From the NCBI RefSeq assembly GCF_001183965.1, contig NZ_LFZV01000001.1:879492-934583 (forward strand): DNA of 55,092 bases, read 5' to 3'. The notes beneath the pieces are model-generated. The model did not search any database and had not been told where the DNA came from. It saw only the letters and a list, made by a program, of their open reading frames with translations. Positions 8,328 to 16,724 of this stretch are shown here, piece after piece. Both the position numbers and the translations under genes were made by a program. Position 1 is the first letter of the stretch; the number at the start of each line of letters is the position of its first letter. This stretch comes from Bacillus sp. FJAT-27916. GTDB taxonomy: Bacteria > Bacillota > Bacilli > Bacillales > Pradoshiaceae.

Positions 8328-10256
8328 ATGGCCGAGAAAATTAACATTACATTCCCGGATGGAGCGGTAAAGGAATTTGATGCCGGGACAACAACTGAAC
8401 AAATCGCTTCCTCCATCAGTTCAGGCTTAAAGAAAAAGGCACTTGCCGGCAAGGTGAACGGAGCCCTTTATGACCTGCGTAGACCAATCCTTGAAGATGC
8501 TTCTGTTGAAATCATCACACCAGATCAGCCGGAAGCACTTGAGATTCTTCGCCACAGCACAGCGCACTTAATGGCTCAAGCTGTGAAACGTATCTACAAA
8601 AACGTAAAATTCGGAGTAGGTCCGGTCATTGAAGGCGGATTCTACTATGATATGGATCTTGATGAGTCCATCACACCAGAAGACCTTCCGGTGATTGAGA
8701 AGGAAATGAAAAAAATCATCAATGCGAACCTTGAGGTTGTACGTAAAGAAGTCAGCCGTAATGAGGCGAAACGTCTCTTCGAAGAAATTGGTGATGAGTA
8801 CAAGCTTGAATTGATTGATGCGATTCCTGAAGATGAAACCGTCACAATCTATGAACAGGGTGAATTCTTTGACCTATGCCGCGGAGTACACGTACCATCC
8901 ACAGGCAAAATCAAGGAATTTAAATTATTGAACATCGCTGGTGCATACTGGCGCGGAGACAGCGACAATAAAATGCTTCAACGCGTATATGGTACAGCTT
9001 TCTTCAATAAAGCGGACCTTGATGAGCACCTTCGCCTCCTTCAAGAAGCGAAAGAGCGTGACCACCGTAAGATTGGGAAAGAGCTTGACCTGTTCATGAA
9101 CTCCCAATTGATTGGACAAGGCCTTCCATTATGGCTTCCAAAAGGAGCGACAATCCGTCGCGTGATTGAGCGCTATATCGTGGATAAAGAGCAAAAGCTT
9201 GGATATGACCATGTATACACACCAATCATGGGAAGCGTGGATCTATACAAAACATCCGGACACTGGGACCACTACCAAGAGAACATGTTCCCTATCATGG
9301 ATATGGATAATGAGCAGCTTGTCCTTCGCCCGATGAACTGCCCGCACCACATGATGATTTACAAAAATGACATCCACAGCTATCGTGAGCTTCCAATCCG
9401 TATTGCTGAGCTTGGCATGATGCACCGCTATGAAATGTCCGGTGCCCTTGCTGGACTGCAGCGTGTACGCGGGATGACATTGAATGATGCCCACGTCTTC
9501 GTTCGCCCTGATCAAATCAAGGACGAATTCAAGCGTGTCGTGAACTTAATTCTTGAGGTATACAAAGATTTCGGCATGGAGGACTACTCCTTCCGTCTTT
9601 CTTACCGCGATCCGGAAGATAAAGAAAAATACTTCGATGATGACGCAATGTGGGAAAGAGCACAATCCATGCTGAAAGAAGCCATGGATGAGCTTGGCCT
9701 TGACTATTACGAAGCAGAAGGAGAAGCAGCCTTCTACGGACCAAAACTAGACGTTCAAGTGAAAACAGCCCTTGGAAAAGACGAAACACTTTCCACTGTA
9801 CAGCTTGACTTCTTGCTGCCAGAACGTTTCGACCTAACATATGTTGGCGAAGACGGCAAACAGCACCGTCCGGTTGTTATCCACCGCGGTGTCGTATCCA
9901 CAATGGAACGCTTCGTTGCCTTCTTGATTGAGGAATACAAAGGAGCCTTCCCAACATGGCTCGCACCGGTACAGGTACAAGTCATCCCTGTATCTCCGGA
10001 TGTACACCTTGATTACGCGAAGAAAATCGAAGCAGACCTCCAAGCAGCAGGACTGCGCGTAGAAGTGGACCTTCGCGATGAGAAAATGGGCTACAAAATC
10101 CGTGAAGCTCAAATGCTCAAGATCCCGTACATGCTCGTCATTGGTGACCAAGAACAAGAAAACGGCCAAGTCAATGTCCGCAAATACGGAGAACAAAAAT
10201 CCGAAGTTATGCCTTTTGAAGACTTCCTTACAATCATCAAAGGCGAATTGAAATAA
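8328..10256 (+). CDS. thrS: Threonyl-tRNA synthetase
   Basis: Class II synthetase charging tRNA-Thr. 642 residues. N-terminal TGS domain (1-62), the editing domain with HSTAHLMAQ, the catalytic core with zinc-ligand [11 protein letters not shown] and the class II motifs [18 protein letters not shown] and [17 protein letters not shown], then the C-terminal anticodon-binding domain. The ATG at 8328 ([12 protein letters not shown]) follows AAAAAGGAGTGG and starts 23 bases after the T-box terminator; the same frame is open back to 8226 through the leader, which is not coding. Regulated by the T-box. Confidence 0.98.
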   Translation: MAEKINITFPDGAVKEFDAGTTTEQIASSISSGLKKKALAGKVNGALYDLRRPILEDASVEIITPDQPEALEILRHSTAHLMAQAVKRIYKNVKFGVGPVIEGGFYYDMDLDESITPEDLPVIEKEMKKIINANLEVVRKEVSRNEAKRLFEEIGDEYKLELIDAIPEDETVTIYEQGEFFDLCRGVHVPSTGKIKEFKLLNIAGAYWRGDSDNKMLQRVYGTAFFNKADLDEHLRLLQEAKERDHRKIGKELDLFMNSQLIGQGLPLWLPKGATIRRVIERYIVDKEQKLGYDHVYTPIMGSVDLYKTSGHWDHYQENMFPIMDMDNEQLVLRPMNCPHHMMIYKNDIHSYRELPIRIAELGMMHRYEMSGALAGLQRVRGMTLNDAHVFVRPDQIKDEFKRVVNLILEVYKDFGMEDYSFRLSYRDPEDKEKYFDDDAMWERAQSMLKEAMDELGLDYYEAEGEAAFYGPKLDVQVKTALGKDETLSTVQLDFLLPERFDLTYVGEDGKQHRPVVIHRGVVSTMERFVAFLIEEYKGAFPTWLAPVQVQVIPVSPDVHLDYAKKIEADLQAAGLRVEVDLRDEKMGYKIREAQMLKIPYMLVIGDQEQENGQVNVRKYGEQKSEVMPFEDFLTIIKGELK

Positions 10257-10265
10257 CGAGTAGAG

Positions 10266-10302
10266 AAAGACCCAAATGCATGCGCATTAGGGTCTTTTTT
10301 TG
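10266..10302 (+). terminator. thrS terminator
   Basis: AAAGACCC / GGGTCTTT enclosing ATGC-AT-GCGCAT, followed by a T-run. Confidence 0.92.
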
Positions 10303-10370
10303 CGTCCTTTTACAGGTCTGTGGGTCTTTGAAAGTACTGTCAGGCTACTGCTCGTCGATGGAAGGGGGAA

Positions 10371-10817
10371 AGCATGGGAGAAAGCCCAGTGGAATCCCAC
10401 CCTGTGCCCATGCAAAAGGGGGATGAAAGGTGGGAAGAGTGTGGGAGAAGCGTGGCACTGCCCAGAGAAAGTCCACCCTTTACCCATACAAAGGGTATGA
10501 AAGGTGGGGAGAGTGTGGGAGAAGCGAGGCACTGCCCAGGGGAAGCCCACCCTTTGCCCATACAAGGGGGATGAAAAGTGGGAAGAGTGTGGGAGAAGCG
10601 AGGCACTGCCCAGAGGAAGCCCACCCTTTGCCCATGCAAAGGGGATGAAGGGTGGTCAAAGGGTGTTAAAAAGGTGGTCATCGTCAGAAAAAGCCCCCCC
10701 TTTACCCATACAAAGGGGATGAAGGGTGGTCAAAGGGTGTTAAAAAGGTGGTCATCGTCAGAGGAAGCCCACCCTTTGCCCATGCAAAAGGTATAAAGGG
10801 TGGTCAAAGATAATCAA
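10371..10817. repeat. 74-bp tandem repeat array, about five full units plus partial ends
   Basis: The anchor ATGAA/ATAAA recurs at 10423, 10497, 10571, 10645, 10719 and 10793, exactly 74 bases apart each time. Two homologous unit types occur: the first three units carry GAGTGTGGGAGAAGCG, the last two GGTGTTAAAAAGGTGGTC; all share CCACCCTTTRCCCATRCAAAGG. Each junction is an imperfect dyad (CCACCC ... GGGTGG, with TTTGC/GCAAA inside in some units). 74 is not a multiple of three and no ribosome binding sites precede the overlapping short frames, so it is not coding. It fills the gap between the thrS terminator and the infC promoter. Confidence 0.93.
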
Positions 10818-10958
10818 ACAAGGGCTTAATCCGGCAGCCCCTTTTACCCAATTCTCCTCATCATAAAACCTCTCAAATCAAATGTTTATCAAAAAAATCT
10901 TGCCTTACAATCGATAGTCTGTTAAAATTGTTTTTGTTGTCATAAGAACGAACAATTA

Positions 10959-10988
10959 TTGACATGTTACTGGGCAATGTGTTATTAT
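10959..10988 (+). promoter_or_regulatory. SigA-type promoter of infC-rpmI-rplT
   Basis: TTGACA (10959-10964), 18-base spacer, TATTAT (10983-10988). It lies just before the L20 leader. Confidence 0.75.
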
Positions 10989-11024
10989 GTTTTAGTGAGC
11001 AATTTAATATAGCACTTTTTGAAA

Positions 11025-11146
11025 GAAGAAGCACCCGCTTCTCACCTGTATGGCACTCATGATGAGCAGCTGACCGGTTACGATTAGTTAATCTGACAGT
11101 ATGTCTTATTATGGGCGGGTGTGTGTACACCGGTCTTTTTTATTGC
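11025..11146 (+). ncRNA. L20 leader (autoregulatory leader of infC operon)
   Basis: The segment from AAGCACCCGCTTCTCACC through GACCGGT (about 11068) to ACCGGTC TTTTTT (about 11130-11141) matches the Bacillus L20 leader: ribosomal protein L20 binds it and promotes early termination. The distal stem GACCGGT/ACCGGTC with its T-run is the attenuator; GCACCCGC with GCGGGTGT provides the competing long-range pairing. Confidence 0.82.
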
Positions 11147-11195
11147 CTAAAAAGCTATATAAACTATTTTGCCCTAAAATTTTTGGAGGTGGCTT

Positions 11196-11717
11196 ATTAT
11201 TAGCAAACAAGACATGATCTTAAACGAAGGCATTCGTGCCCGTGAAGTACGTCTAGTTGACCAAAACGGTGAGCAGCTCGGAATCAAATCCCGCAATGAG
11301 GCGTTAGAAATCGCTACTCGCGTGAATTTGGACCTTGTGCTTGTTGCACCGAATGCAAAGCCTCCTGTCGCCCGTATCATGGACTATGGTAAGTTCCGTT
11401 TCGAGCAACAGAAGAAGGAAAAAGAAGCTAGAAAGAATCAAAAAACAATCAGCTTAAAAGAAGTTCGTTTAAGCCCAACGATTGACGAGCATGACTTTAA
11501 TACGAAGCTTCGCAATGCCATCAAGTTCCTTGAAAAAGGCGATAAGGTTAAAGCAAGCATTCGTTTTAAAGGACGGGCTATTACCCATAAAGAAATCGGA
11601 CAACGCGTATTGGTTCGCTTTGCAGAAGAATGCAAAGAAGTGGCGTCTGTGGAAACAGCGCCGAAAATGGACGGACGCAGCATGTTCTTGATTTTAGCAC
11701 CGAAAAACGAAAAGTAA
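11196..11717 (+). CDS. infC: Translation initiation factor IF-3
   Basis: Binds the 30S subunit, prevents 50S joining and proofreads the initiator tRNA. The N-domain (about 1-80) includes [30 protein letters not shown] split by the basic linker; the C-domain ends in [19 protein letters not shown] place the start at the rare ATT codon at 11196 (ATT ATT AGC AAA), preceded by GGAGGTGG at 11185-11192. This gives 173 residues and the family N-terminus M-I-S-K. The first ATG (11214) would drop conserved residues and has no ribosome binding site. ATT starts let IF-3 limit its own translation. Confidence 0.95.
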   Translation: MISKQDMILNEGIRAREVRLVDQNGEQLGIKSRNEALEIATRVNLDLVLVAPNAKPPVARIMDYGKFRFEQQKKEKEARKNQKTISLKEVRLSPTIDEHDFNTKLRNAIKFLEKGDKVKASIRFKGRAITHKEIGQRVLVRFAEECKEVASVETAPKMDGRSMFLILAPKNEK

Positions 11718-11739
11718 TGTTTCGAGGAGGAAATTTCCT

Positions 11740-11940
11740 ATGCCAAAAATGAAAACTCACAGAGGCGCTGCAAAGCGATTCAAAAAAACTGGTTCTGGTA
11801 AGCTTAAGCGCAGCCATGCTTACACTAGCCACTTATTCGCTAACAAATCTACTAAAGCAAAACGTAAACTACGTAAAAGTGGAATGGTTAGCTCCGGAGA
11901 TTTCAAACGCATTCGTCATCTTTTAGACAATATCAAGTAA
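11740..11940 (+). CDS. rpmI: 50S ribosomal protein L35
   Basis: 66 residues, strongly basic, with the typical start [21 protein letters not shown] and the [17 protein letters not shown] segment. Second gene of the infC operon, 22 bases after infC with GAGGAGGAAA ahead of the ATG. Co-controlled with rplT by the L20 leader. Confidence 0.97.
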   Translation: MPKMKTHRGAAKRFKKTGSGKLKRSHAYTSHLFANKSTKAKRKLRKSGMVSSGDFKRIRHLLDNIK

Positions 11941-11973
11941 TTGAGAACGACTCAATTTTAGGAGGAATTAGAT

Positions 11974-12333
11974 ATGCCACGTGTTAAAGGCGGTACAGTG
12001 ACGCGCAAACGTCGTAAAAAAGTATTAAAGCTAGCTAAAGGTTATTATGGTTCAAAACATACATTATACAAAGTTGCTAATCAGCAAGTAATGAAATCCT
12101 TGCAATATGCATTCCGCGATCGTCGCCAAAAGAAACGCGACTTCCGTAAACTTTGGATCACTCGTATCAATGCAGCAGCACGCATCAACGGTCTTTCTTA
12201 CAGCCGTTTAATGCACGGTTTGAAACTTGCTGGTATCGAAGTGAACCGCAAAATGCTTGCTGAGCTTGCTATCAGCGATGCAGCTGCTTTCGCTCAATTG
12301 GCAGAAACAGCTAAAAAAGAACTTAACAAGTAA
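11974..12333 (+). CDS. rplT: 50S ribosomal protein L20
   Basis: 119 residues: the highly basic N-terminal extension ([26 protein letters not shown]) and globular C-domain with [21 protein letters not shown]. Besides assembling the 50S subunit it is the repressor that binds the operon leader at 11025-11146. The ribosome binding site is TAGGAGGAATT. Last gene of the operon before a strong terminator. Confidence 0.98.
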   Translation: MPRVKGGTVTRKRRKKVLKLAKGYYGSKHTLYKVANQQVMKSLQYAFRDRRQKKRDFRKLWITRINAAARINGLSYSRLMHGLKLAGIEVNRKMLAELAISDAAAFAQLAETAKKELNK

Positions 12334-12343
12334 TTGTTAGGAT

Positions 12344-12375
12344 AAGGCGCTTCCAGATGGAGGCGCCTTTCGTTT
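12344..12375 (+). terminator. infC-rpmI-rplT terminator
   Basis: AAGGCGCTTCC / GGAGGCGCCTT (11 pairs, one T-G) with loop AGAT and tail TCGTTTT. Confidence 0.9.
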
Positions 12376-12397
12376 TATCTTAGAGGGGGAATTATGT

Positions 12398-12655
12398 ATG
12401 ATATTGGCTGGTTACATAGCTGTGATGAGTGTGGTGCTGCTTGTGATGATGAAGATTGATAAGGAACGTGCGAGACGCAATCAATACCGAATAAGCGAGA
12501 GGACCCTGTGGGTGACGGCGCTTCTTGGAGGAGCGATTGGCGGGGTGCTTGGTATGCAGCTTTTCAGGCATAAGACGAAGCATTTGTCCTTTCGAATCGG
12601 CTTTCCTCTTTTGGCTCTCGTGGATGCGGCGGCATTGGTATTTGTACTGATTTAA
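12398..12655 (+). CDS. ysdA: DUF1294 membrane protein YsdA
   Basis: 85 residues with a DUF1294 signature: an N-terminal helix, the DKERARRNQYRISERTL segment, a glycine-rich ALLGGAIGGVLGMQLFRHKTKHLSFRIGFP stretch broken over two helices, and a final hydrophobic helix. Function unknown. It follows rplT as ysdA does in B. subtilis. The ATG at 12398 has GAGGGGG eight bases upstream; another ATG at 12394 is in a different, short frame. Confidence 0.87.
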   Translation: MILAGYIAVMSVVLLVMMKIDKERARRNQYRISERTLWVTALLGGAIGGVLGMQLFRHKTKHLSFRIGFPLLALVDAAALVFVLI

Positions 12656-12746
12656 GTGGTCATAATCAGCGGGGCTTGCATATATTAATAAAGAGTGAAG
12701 GTACAAGACTTTAGCAGCAAGACAGACAACCAAATGGGGTGTGACC

Positions 12747-13322
12747 ATGGGAGAAAACTATACGATCTTACTGGCCTTCATCGAGTCAGCTGGATATATG
12801 GCTCCTGTCATTTTTGTGTTATTCCATGTGCTTCGCCAGCTCTTATTTATTCCGGTAGCCGTCGTGTGTTTGGCAGGCGGCATGCTTTTCGGCCCGCTGC
12901 TCGGGTCGATTTTATCGCTGATTGGATTATGGCTGTCATCTGTTGTGTTTTATTTTATGATCAATCAAACGCCATCCTTGCAGAAGAAGCTTGAACGCTT
13001 GGATGAGAAGACGCTGAAATTCGGGGGAAGAATCAATGTTTTTCAGGCGTGTGTGCTGCGTTTGATTCCGTTCATCCATTTTCAGCTGTTGAATTTTTAT
13101 TTAATGGGCAATAGCCGCCGTTTTTCTCAATATGCAAAGGCTGTGTTTTGGACGAACGTCCCACTGGCTTTTTTCTATACGATTTTTGGCCATTCGATAG
13201 CGAGCTTTTCAATCGAGATGGGCGTCATTATTCTTGTTGCTCTCGCTGGATTGATTTTTTTCATGCGTGAGAAAAAGGTCGTCATTAAATGGAGTCATTT
13301 CTTCTCTCATTCTGAGCGTTAA
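12747..13322 (+). CDS. TVP38/TMEM64 (VTT-domain) family membrane protein
   Basis: About 191 residues with a VTT/DedA-like fold: GGMLFGPLLGSILSLIGLWLSS followed by FQACVLRLIPFIHFQLLNFYLMGNSRRFS and two further helices. Family members are implicated in lipid handling, but the substrate is unknown. The ATG at 12747 lies 6 bases after GGGGT; an in-frame GTG at 12741 sits too close to that site. B. subtilis has a TVP38-type gene (ytxB) between dnaI and ytxC, missing there in this window; this may be a relocated counterpart or an independent paralogue. Confidence 0.82.
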   Translation: MGENYTILLAFIESAGYMAPVIFVLFHVLRQLLFIPVAVVCLAGGMLFGPLLGSILSLIGLWLSSVVFYFMINQTPSLQKKLERLDEKTLKFGGRINVFQACVLRLIPFIHFQLLNFYLMGNSRRFSQYAKAVFWTNVPLAFFYTIFGHSIASFSIEMGVIILVALAGLIFFMREKKVVIKWSHFFSHSER

Positions 13323-13324
13323 GG

Positions 13325-13359
13325 ATCCTGCAGCTTGTATAGGCGGCAGGATTTTTTTT
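13325..13359 (+). terminator. Terminator after TVP38-type gene
   Basis: ATCCTGC / GCAGGAT, 14-nt loop, then a run of eight Ts. Confidence 0.85.
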
Positions 13360-13490
13360 GTTTTGGATAATTTTTCTTGTTAAGGGTAGCTAAATGGGGT
13401 TTGAATTGGCTGTATTGGTATGGGAAGATGAAGGGGAGCCTGATTTTTCTGTGAAATCAGCCTTTTGAAAATAAAAAGGATGGGTTGCCG

Positions 13491-14357
13491 ATGTATCAAA
13501 TTAAACAATATCTAGACGGACAATATCAAGTATATGAGTTGATTGATTCCCAATCTAAAGCTTGGGTGAAGGCTGCGCCAGAGCGTGGAGGTATCATTAT
13601 TGGATATGGCACAGAAGGTACGGAGCTTCTTTATTTGAATAATGAGACCTTCCAGGACGAGAAGGCGAATGTAAGAGGAGGAATTCCGATTCTATTCCCA
13701 ATCTCCGGTCAGCTAGAGGGCGGAAAATATGAATGGGCTGGTACTGTCTATAAGATGAAGAACCATGGTTTTGCCCGAAATATGCCTTGGGAGGTTATGG
13801 AGACAGGCGCAACGAACGATGAGGCTTTCATGACCATCCGCCTGAAAAGCAATGAAGAAACGAAAGAATCGTATCCATTTGATTTCGAGGTCATTTATAC
13901 ATACCGCCTGCAGGAAGGAAAACTTTCTATTGAGCAGGAATACAAGAACGAATCGGATGTGGAAATGCCAATCTATCCTGGTTTCCACCCTTATTTCAAA
14001 ACAGCAGAAAAGAATCTTTCTTATCATACAGACGCGAAGACCTTCCTTGATTATAATGACGGGCAGGTCAAGCCTGTTGAGAGCGGCCTGAGCCTTGAAG
14101 GGAAAAAGGAATCCTTAGCCCTGCTTGATGCAGCTGCAAAAAGAATTGATTTCCCGCTTCCAGAGGTCTCCAAGTCGGTTACACTGGAGTACGGGGAGGA
14201 GTTCCGCTATGTGGTCTTATGGACAGAGGCTGGAAAGGAATTTGTTTGTGTGGAGCCTTGGTTTGCTCAAACAGATGAATTCAATCGGAAGGACGAATTA
14301 ACCTATATTCAGCCAAAAGAGACTTTGAAAACCGTCCTTACGATATCAGCAAAATAA
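13491..14357 (+). CDS. Aldose 1-epimerase family protein
   Basis: 288 residues of the galactose-mutarotase-like beta-sandwich. GGIPILFPISGQL and KNHGFARNMPWEV are the substrate-pocket signature of the glucose-6-phosphate-1-epimerase/YeaD-like branch, with a second conserved motif YPGFHPYFK. The NHGF and FHPYF histidines and the late Glu in CVEPW are consistent with a working active site. The sugar is not predictable. The ATG at 13491 is 10 bases after AAAAAGGA; a TTG at 13485 would be too close. It stands alone between terminators. Confidence 0.85.
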   Translation: MYQIKQYLDGQYQVYELIDSQSKAWVKAAPERGGIIIGYGTEGTELLYLNNETFQDEKANVRGGIPILFPISGQLEGGKYEWAGTVYKMKNHGFARNMPWEVMETGATNDEAFMTIRLKSNEETKESYPFDFEVIYTYRLQEGKLSIEQEYKNESDVEMPIYPGFHPYFKTAEKNLSYHTDAKTFLDYNDGQVKPVESGLSLEGKKESLALLDAAAKRIDFPLPEVSKSVTLEYGEEFRYVVLWTEAGKEFVCVEPWFAQTDEFNRKDELTYIQPKETLKTVLTISAK

Positions 14358-14382
14358 AAAGCTGCCCTTATAGCCGGACAGC
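14352..14382 (-). terminator. Terminator of the 14407-14607 gene
   Basis: Read on the minus strand: GCTGTCC, 8-nt loop, GGGCAGC, then TTTTTATTTT. In the plus direction there is no T-run. Confidence 0.7.
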
Positions 14383-14406
14383 CGAATAGTCATTTTTATC
14401 GAAATC

Positions 14407-14607
14407 TTATTGTACGACGTTGTTTCGTTTGTTCATGAATGTAACGAGTAAGAGTCCAAGACCGATTGCACCCAATAATATCATGAAATCAAAAACCGGT
14501 TTCGTGAAGGGAATGGCAAACGATAGGATGAACATTAAGCCCAGGACAGACCATAACGACAATGAAGTAATGGTTAATAAACGATTTAATCGAGTATCCG
14601 TATTCAT
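14407..14607 (-). CDS. Small two-helix membrane protein, unknown
   Basis: 66 residues with two clear membrane segments (about 12-33 and 40-57) and a basic C-terminus (KRNN). No family recognised. The ribosome binding site AAGGAGTGG lies seven bases before the ATG, and a terminator-like hairpin follows, so it is a real single gene. Located in the ysdA-ysdB interval; not known to me from B. subtilis. Confidence 0.72.
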   Translation of the reverse strand: MNTDTRLNRLLTITSLSLWSVLGLMFILSFAIPFTKPVFDFMILLGAIGLGLLLVTFMNKRNNVVQ

Positions 14608-14744
14608 GCAAACACCACTCCTTCCTTACTCTGCTTCTACCTATTATACGAATTCAGCAAGTATAAGGTTTCAAAAGGAGACTGGAAGAGCATGATTGGA
14701 ATGGAATAGCGTGCTGGTGCAGTATAATGATATCAGCCCTGAGC

Positions 14745-15125
14745 TTATTGAACGGGAAGGGTTTGCAGCGGTTCTTCCCATTCTACTTCTGCCTCTGGAT
14801 AGTGCTGCTTGACTTGTTCTTCGATATAGAGAAGATCCGCTTGTGTCAGGCTTTCCGCATCAGGGGGTGAAACAGCTGAAATAAGAATGGAGTTGACCGA
14901 CTCAGTGTCTTCACCATCCCGCAGGTATTTTTCTCCCTCAAATAAGAAGCCTTTGTATGTAAGCGTGAAATTCTTCCGTGCGTTATGTTTCTCATCCAGC
15001 AGGAAGAATTGCTTGTGCTTCTGGGAGGAGCGGAGCTTGCGGGCAGGATGCAGGAACCGCTTCACTCCTTTATATAGGAAATAGAAGATGGTGAATATGA
15101 TTGCAATTTGCAGAATTAGTGCCAT
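14745..15125 (-). CDS. ysdB: SigW-pathway membrane protein YsdB
   Basis: 126 residues: one N-terminal membrane helix (ALILQIAIIFTIFYFLYKGVKRFL), then a soluble domain with HPARKLRSSQKHKQFFLLDEK and a C-terminus QADLLYIEEQVKQHYPEAEVEWE. This matches YsdB, whose biochemical role is unknown. The ATG at 15125 has AAAGGAAG at proper spacing; the in-frame ATG at 15149 would add eight residues and has none. A SigW-type promoter lies about 40 bases upstream, consistent with envelope-stress control. Confidence 0.87.
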   Translation of the reverse strand: MALILQIAIIFTIFYFLYKGVKRFLHPARKLRSSQKHKQFFLLDEKHNARKNFTLTYKGFLFEGEKYLRDGEDTESVNSILISAVSPPDAESLTQADLLYIEEQVKQHYPEAEVEWEEPLQTLPVQ

Positions 15126-15160
15126 TGGTTTACTTCCTTTCACTTCCATCTAGGTTTTCT

Positions 15161-15187
15161 TACGAGTGAGAAGGGGGAAAAGTTTCG
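15161..15187 (-). promoter_or_regulatory. Candidate SigW promoter of ysdB
   Basis: On the minus strand: CGAAAC (plus 15182-15187), 17 bases, CGTA (plus 15161-15164). The SigW consensus is TGAAAC-N16/17-CGTA; only the first base differs. Position and target gene both fit. Confidence 0.7.
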
Positions 15188-15277
15188 GGTTGAGTGACTT
15201 TTTTATTTTCAGGCAGGATAGGTTAGGGTTAATAAAAGGAAAATACATATAAAGATGAACTGAAAGGAATGATGAGC

Positions 15278-16366
15278 ATGACCAAATTGGATGAAACTCT
15301 TCAAATGCTGAAGGAATTGACTGATGTTAATGGCATCGCAGGCAATGAATCACAGCCGAGAGAAGTAATGAAACGCATGATTGAACCGTATGCGGAATCC
15401 ATCACGATGGATGGGATCGGCTCCTTGATTGCAAAGAAGAAAGGAGATGGAAACGGACCGCGTATCATGGTGGCAGGGCATTTGGATGAGGTCGGCTTCA
15501 TGGTAACTCGCATTGACGAGAAGGGCTTCCTGTTCTTCCAAACCATTGGCGGCTGGTGGTCACAAGTTATGCTTTCGCAGCGCGTGACTGTTACAACCTC
15601 AAAGGGAGAAGAAATCACGGGTATCATTGGTTCGACTCCTCCGCATGTTTTGCCGCTTGAAGCAAGAAAGAAACCAGCAGATATTAAGGATATGTTTATT
15701 GATATCGGTGCGGCCAGCCGTGAGGAAGTGATGGAGTGGGGCATCCGCCCAGGTGATATGATTACCCCGTATTTTGAATTCACGGTGATGAAGAATGAGA
15801 AGATGCTAATGGCAAAAGCGTGGGACAACCGAATTGGCTGCGCCATCGCCATTGAGGCCATGAAACGTCTGAAGGATGAAAAGCACCCGAATATTTTCTG
15901 TGGTGTGGGAACCGTCCAGGAGGAAGTTGGCTTACGTGGAGCGAAAACTGCAGCTGCGGCAGTGAAACCGGATATTGCCATTGCGGTTGATGTCGGCATC
16001 GCTGTGGACACCCCGGGATTATCTGAGAAACATGGCATCGCTAAAGCGGGAGACGGTCCAGCACTTGTCTTATATGATGCCAGCTTGGTTGCCCATAAAG
16101 GACTGCGTGAATTCATTGAGGGTGTGGCTGAAGAGATGAACATCCCGTACCAATACGATCATATTCCAGGAGGAGGGACGGATGCAGGCTCCTTCCATCT
16201 AGCAGGAACAGGCGCTCCTTCCATCGCTATCACAATTCCAACGCGTTATATCCATTCAAACGCAGGAATTCTGAACCGAGAGGATTTCGAGAATACAGTC
16301 AACTTGATTGTTGAGCTTGTTAAGCGACTTGATCGTGAAGCCGTTGACAGGATTAAATACAGCTAA
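15278..16366 (+). CDS. ysdC: M42 family metallopeptidase (glutamyl aminopeptidase-like)
   Basis: 362 residues. Di-metal aminopeptidase with ligands in AGHLDEVGF (His/Asp), KAWDNRIGC (Asp), [12 protein letters not shown] (Glu-Glu), AVDVG (Asp) and the late TRYIHS (His), plus PGGGTDAG. Cytosolic, expected to form large tetrahedral assemblies that trim peptides. The ATG at 15278 (M-T-K-LDETL) matches the family N-terminus and lies 10 bases after GAAAGGA; two upstream ATGs (15269, 15272) are less well spaced. In B. subtilis the homologue has been annotated as an endoglucanase, but the metal motifs favour a peptidase. Confidence 0.93.
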   Translation: MTKLDETLQMLKELTDVNGIAGNESQPREVMKRMIEPYAESITMDGIGSLIAKKKGDGNGPRIMVAGHLDEVGFMVTRIDEKGFLFFQTIGGWWSQVMLSQRVTVTTSKGEEITGIIGSTPPHVLPLEARKKPADIKDMFIDIGAASREEVMEWGIRPGDMITPYFEFTVMKNEKMLMAKAWDNRIGCAIAIEAMKRLKDEKHPNIFCGVGTVQEEVGLRGAKTAAAAVKPDIAIAVDVGIAVDTPGLSEKHGIAKAGDGPALVLYDASLVAHKGLREFIEGVAEEMNIPYQYDHIPGGGTDAGSFHLAGTGAPSIAITIPTRYIHSNAGILNREDFENTVNLIVELVKRLDREAVDRIKYS

Positions 16367-16368
16367 TA

Positions 16369-16406
16369 AAAAACGATGATGGAGTAAAAACTCCGTCATC
16401 GTTTTT
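16369..16406. terminator. Bidirectional terminator between ysdC and sspI
   Basis: 16-bp stem AAAAACGATGATGGAG / CTCCGTCATCGTTTTT (one T-G pair), loop TAAAAA. It provides U-tracts in both directions for the convergent genes. Confidence 0.92.
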
Positions 16407-16614
16407 ATTGTTTTAAGGCTGTTTCAAGTAACTCAAGCATCTCGTGCTTCTCTTCGTTTGAGGCTTTCTGCCAAATCAGTTCGAATAACACGCCAAGTCC
16501 TGGGAGCATCTTTTCTTCGCCGCTTTGAATGGCATCGACAATCGTTGCTTCAAGCTCTTGCTGGGAGTTGCCGGTGACATTATGAATGATGGCATTGCGC
16601 AGATTAAGGTTCAT
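16405..16614 (-). CDS. sspI: Small acid-soluble spore protein I
   Basis: 69 residues, [20 protein letters not shown] then [27 protein letters not shown], a match to the SspI family found in the spore core. The ATG at 16614 has GGAGG seven bases upstream; the ATG at 16620 would abut the ribosome binding site. Expression would be forespore-specific (SigG) by analogy; I found no convincing SigG -10/-35 pair in the 100 bases upstream. Confidence 0.95.
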   Translation of the reverse strand: MNLNLRNAIIHNVTGNSQQELEATIVDAIQSGEEKMLPGLGVLFELIWQKASNEEKHEMLELLETALKQ

Positions 16615-16724
16615 GTTCATTCCTCCAATGGTCGTCTTTCTACTAGTTTTGCTATTCTTTCCTGTTTCTATGTATACAAAATCGGCTATAATGGAAGAAC
16701 GTTAATGAAGAAGGTGAAGGAAAG

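Noticed and set aside
10300-10796. Several overlapping open frames (60-113 residues) on both strands in the 74-bp repeats
   Set aside because: They are created by a repeat whose period is not a multiple of three, so the same frame-like pattern restarts every 74 bases; no ribosome binding sites and low-complexity products.
10371-10817. CRISPR array
   Set aside because: Repeats are contiguous and similar along their full 74 bases; there are no unique spacers of constant length between short identical repeats, and no cas genes nearby.
14887-15084. Plus-strand frame opposite ysdB
   Set aside because: Shadow of ysdB; no ribosome binding site and no recognisable features.
16621-16700. SigG promoter upstream of sspI
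   Set aside because: TGTATA and CAAAACTA on the minus strand resemble the SigG boxes, but the spacing of about 21 bases is too long to claim.
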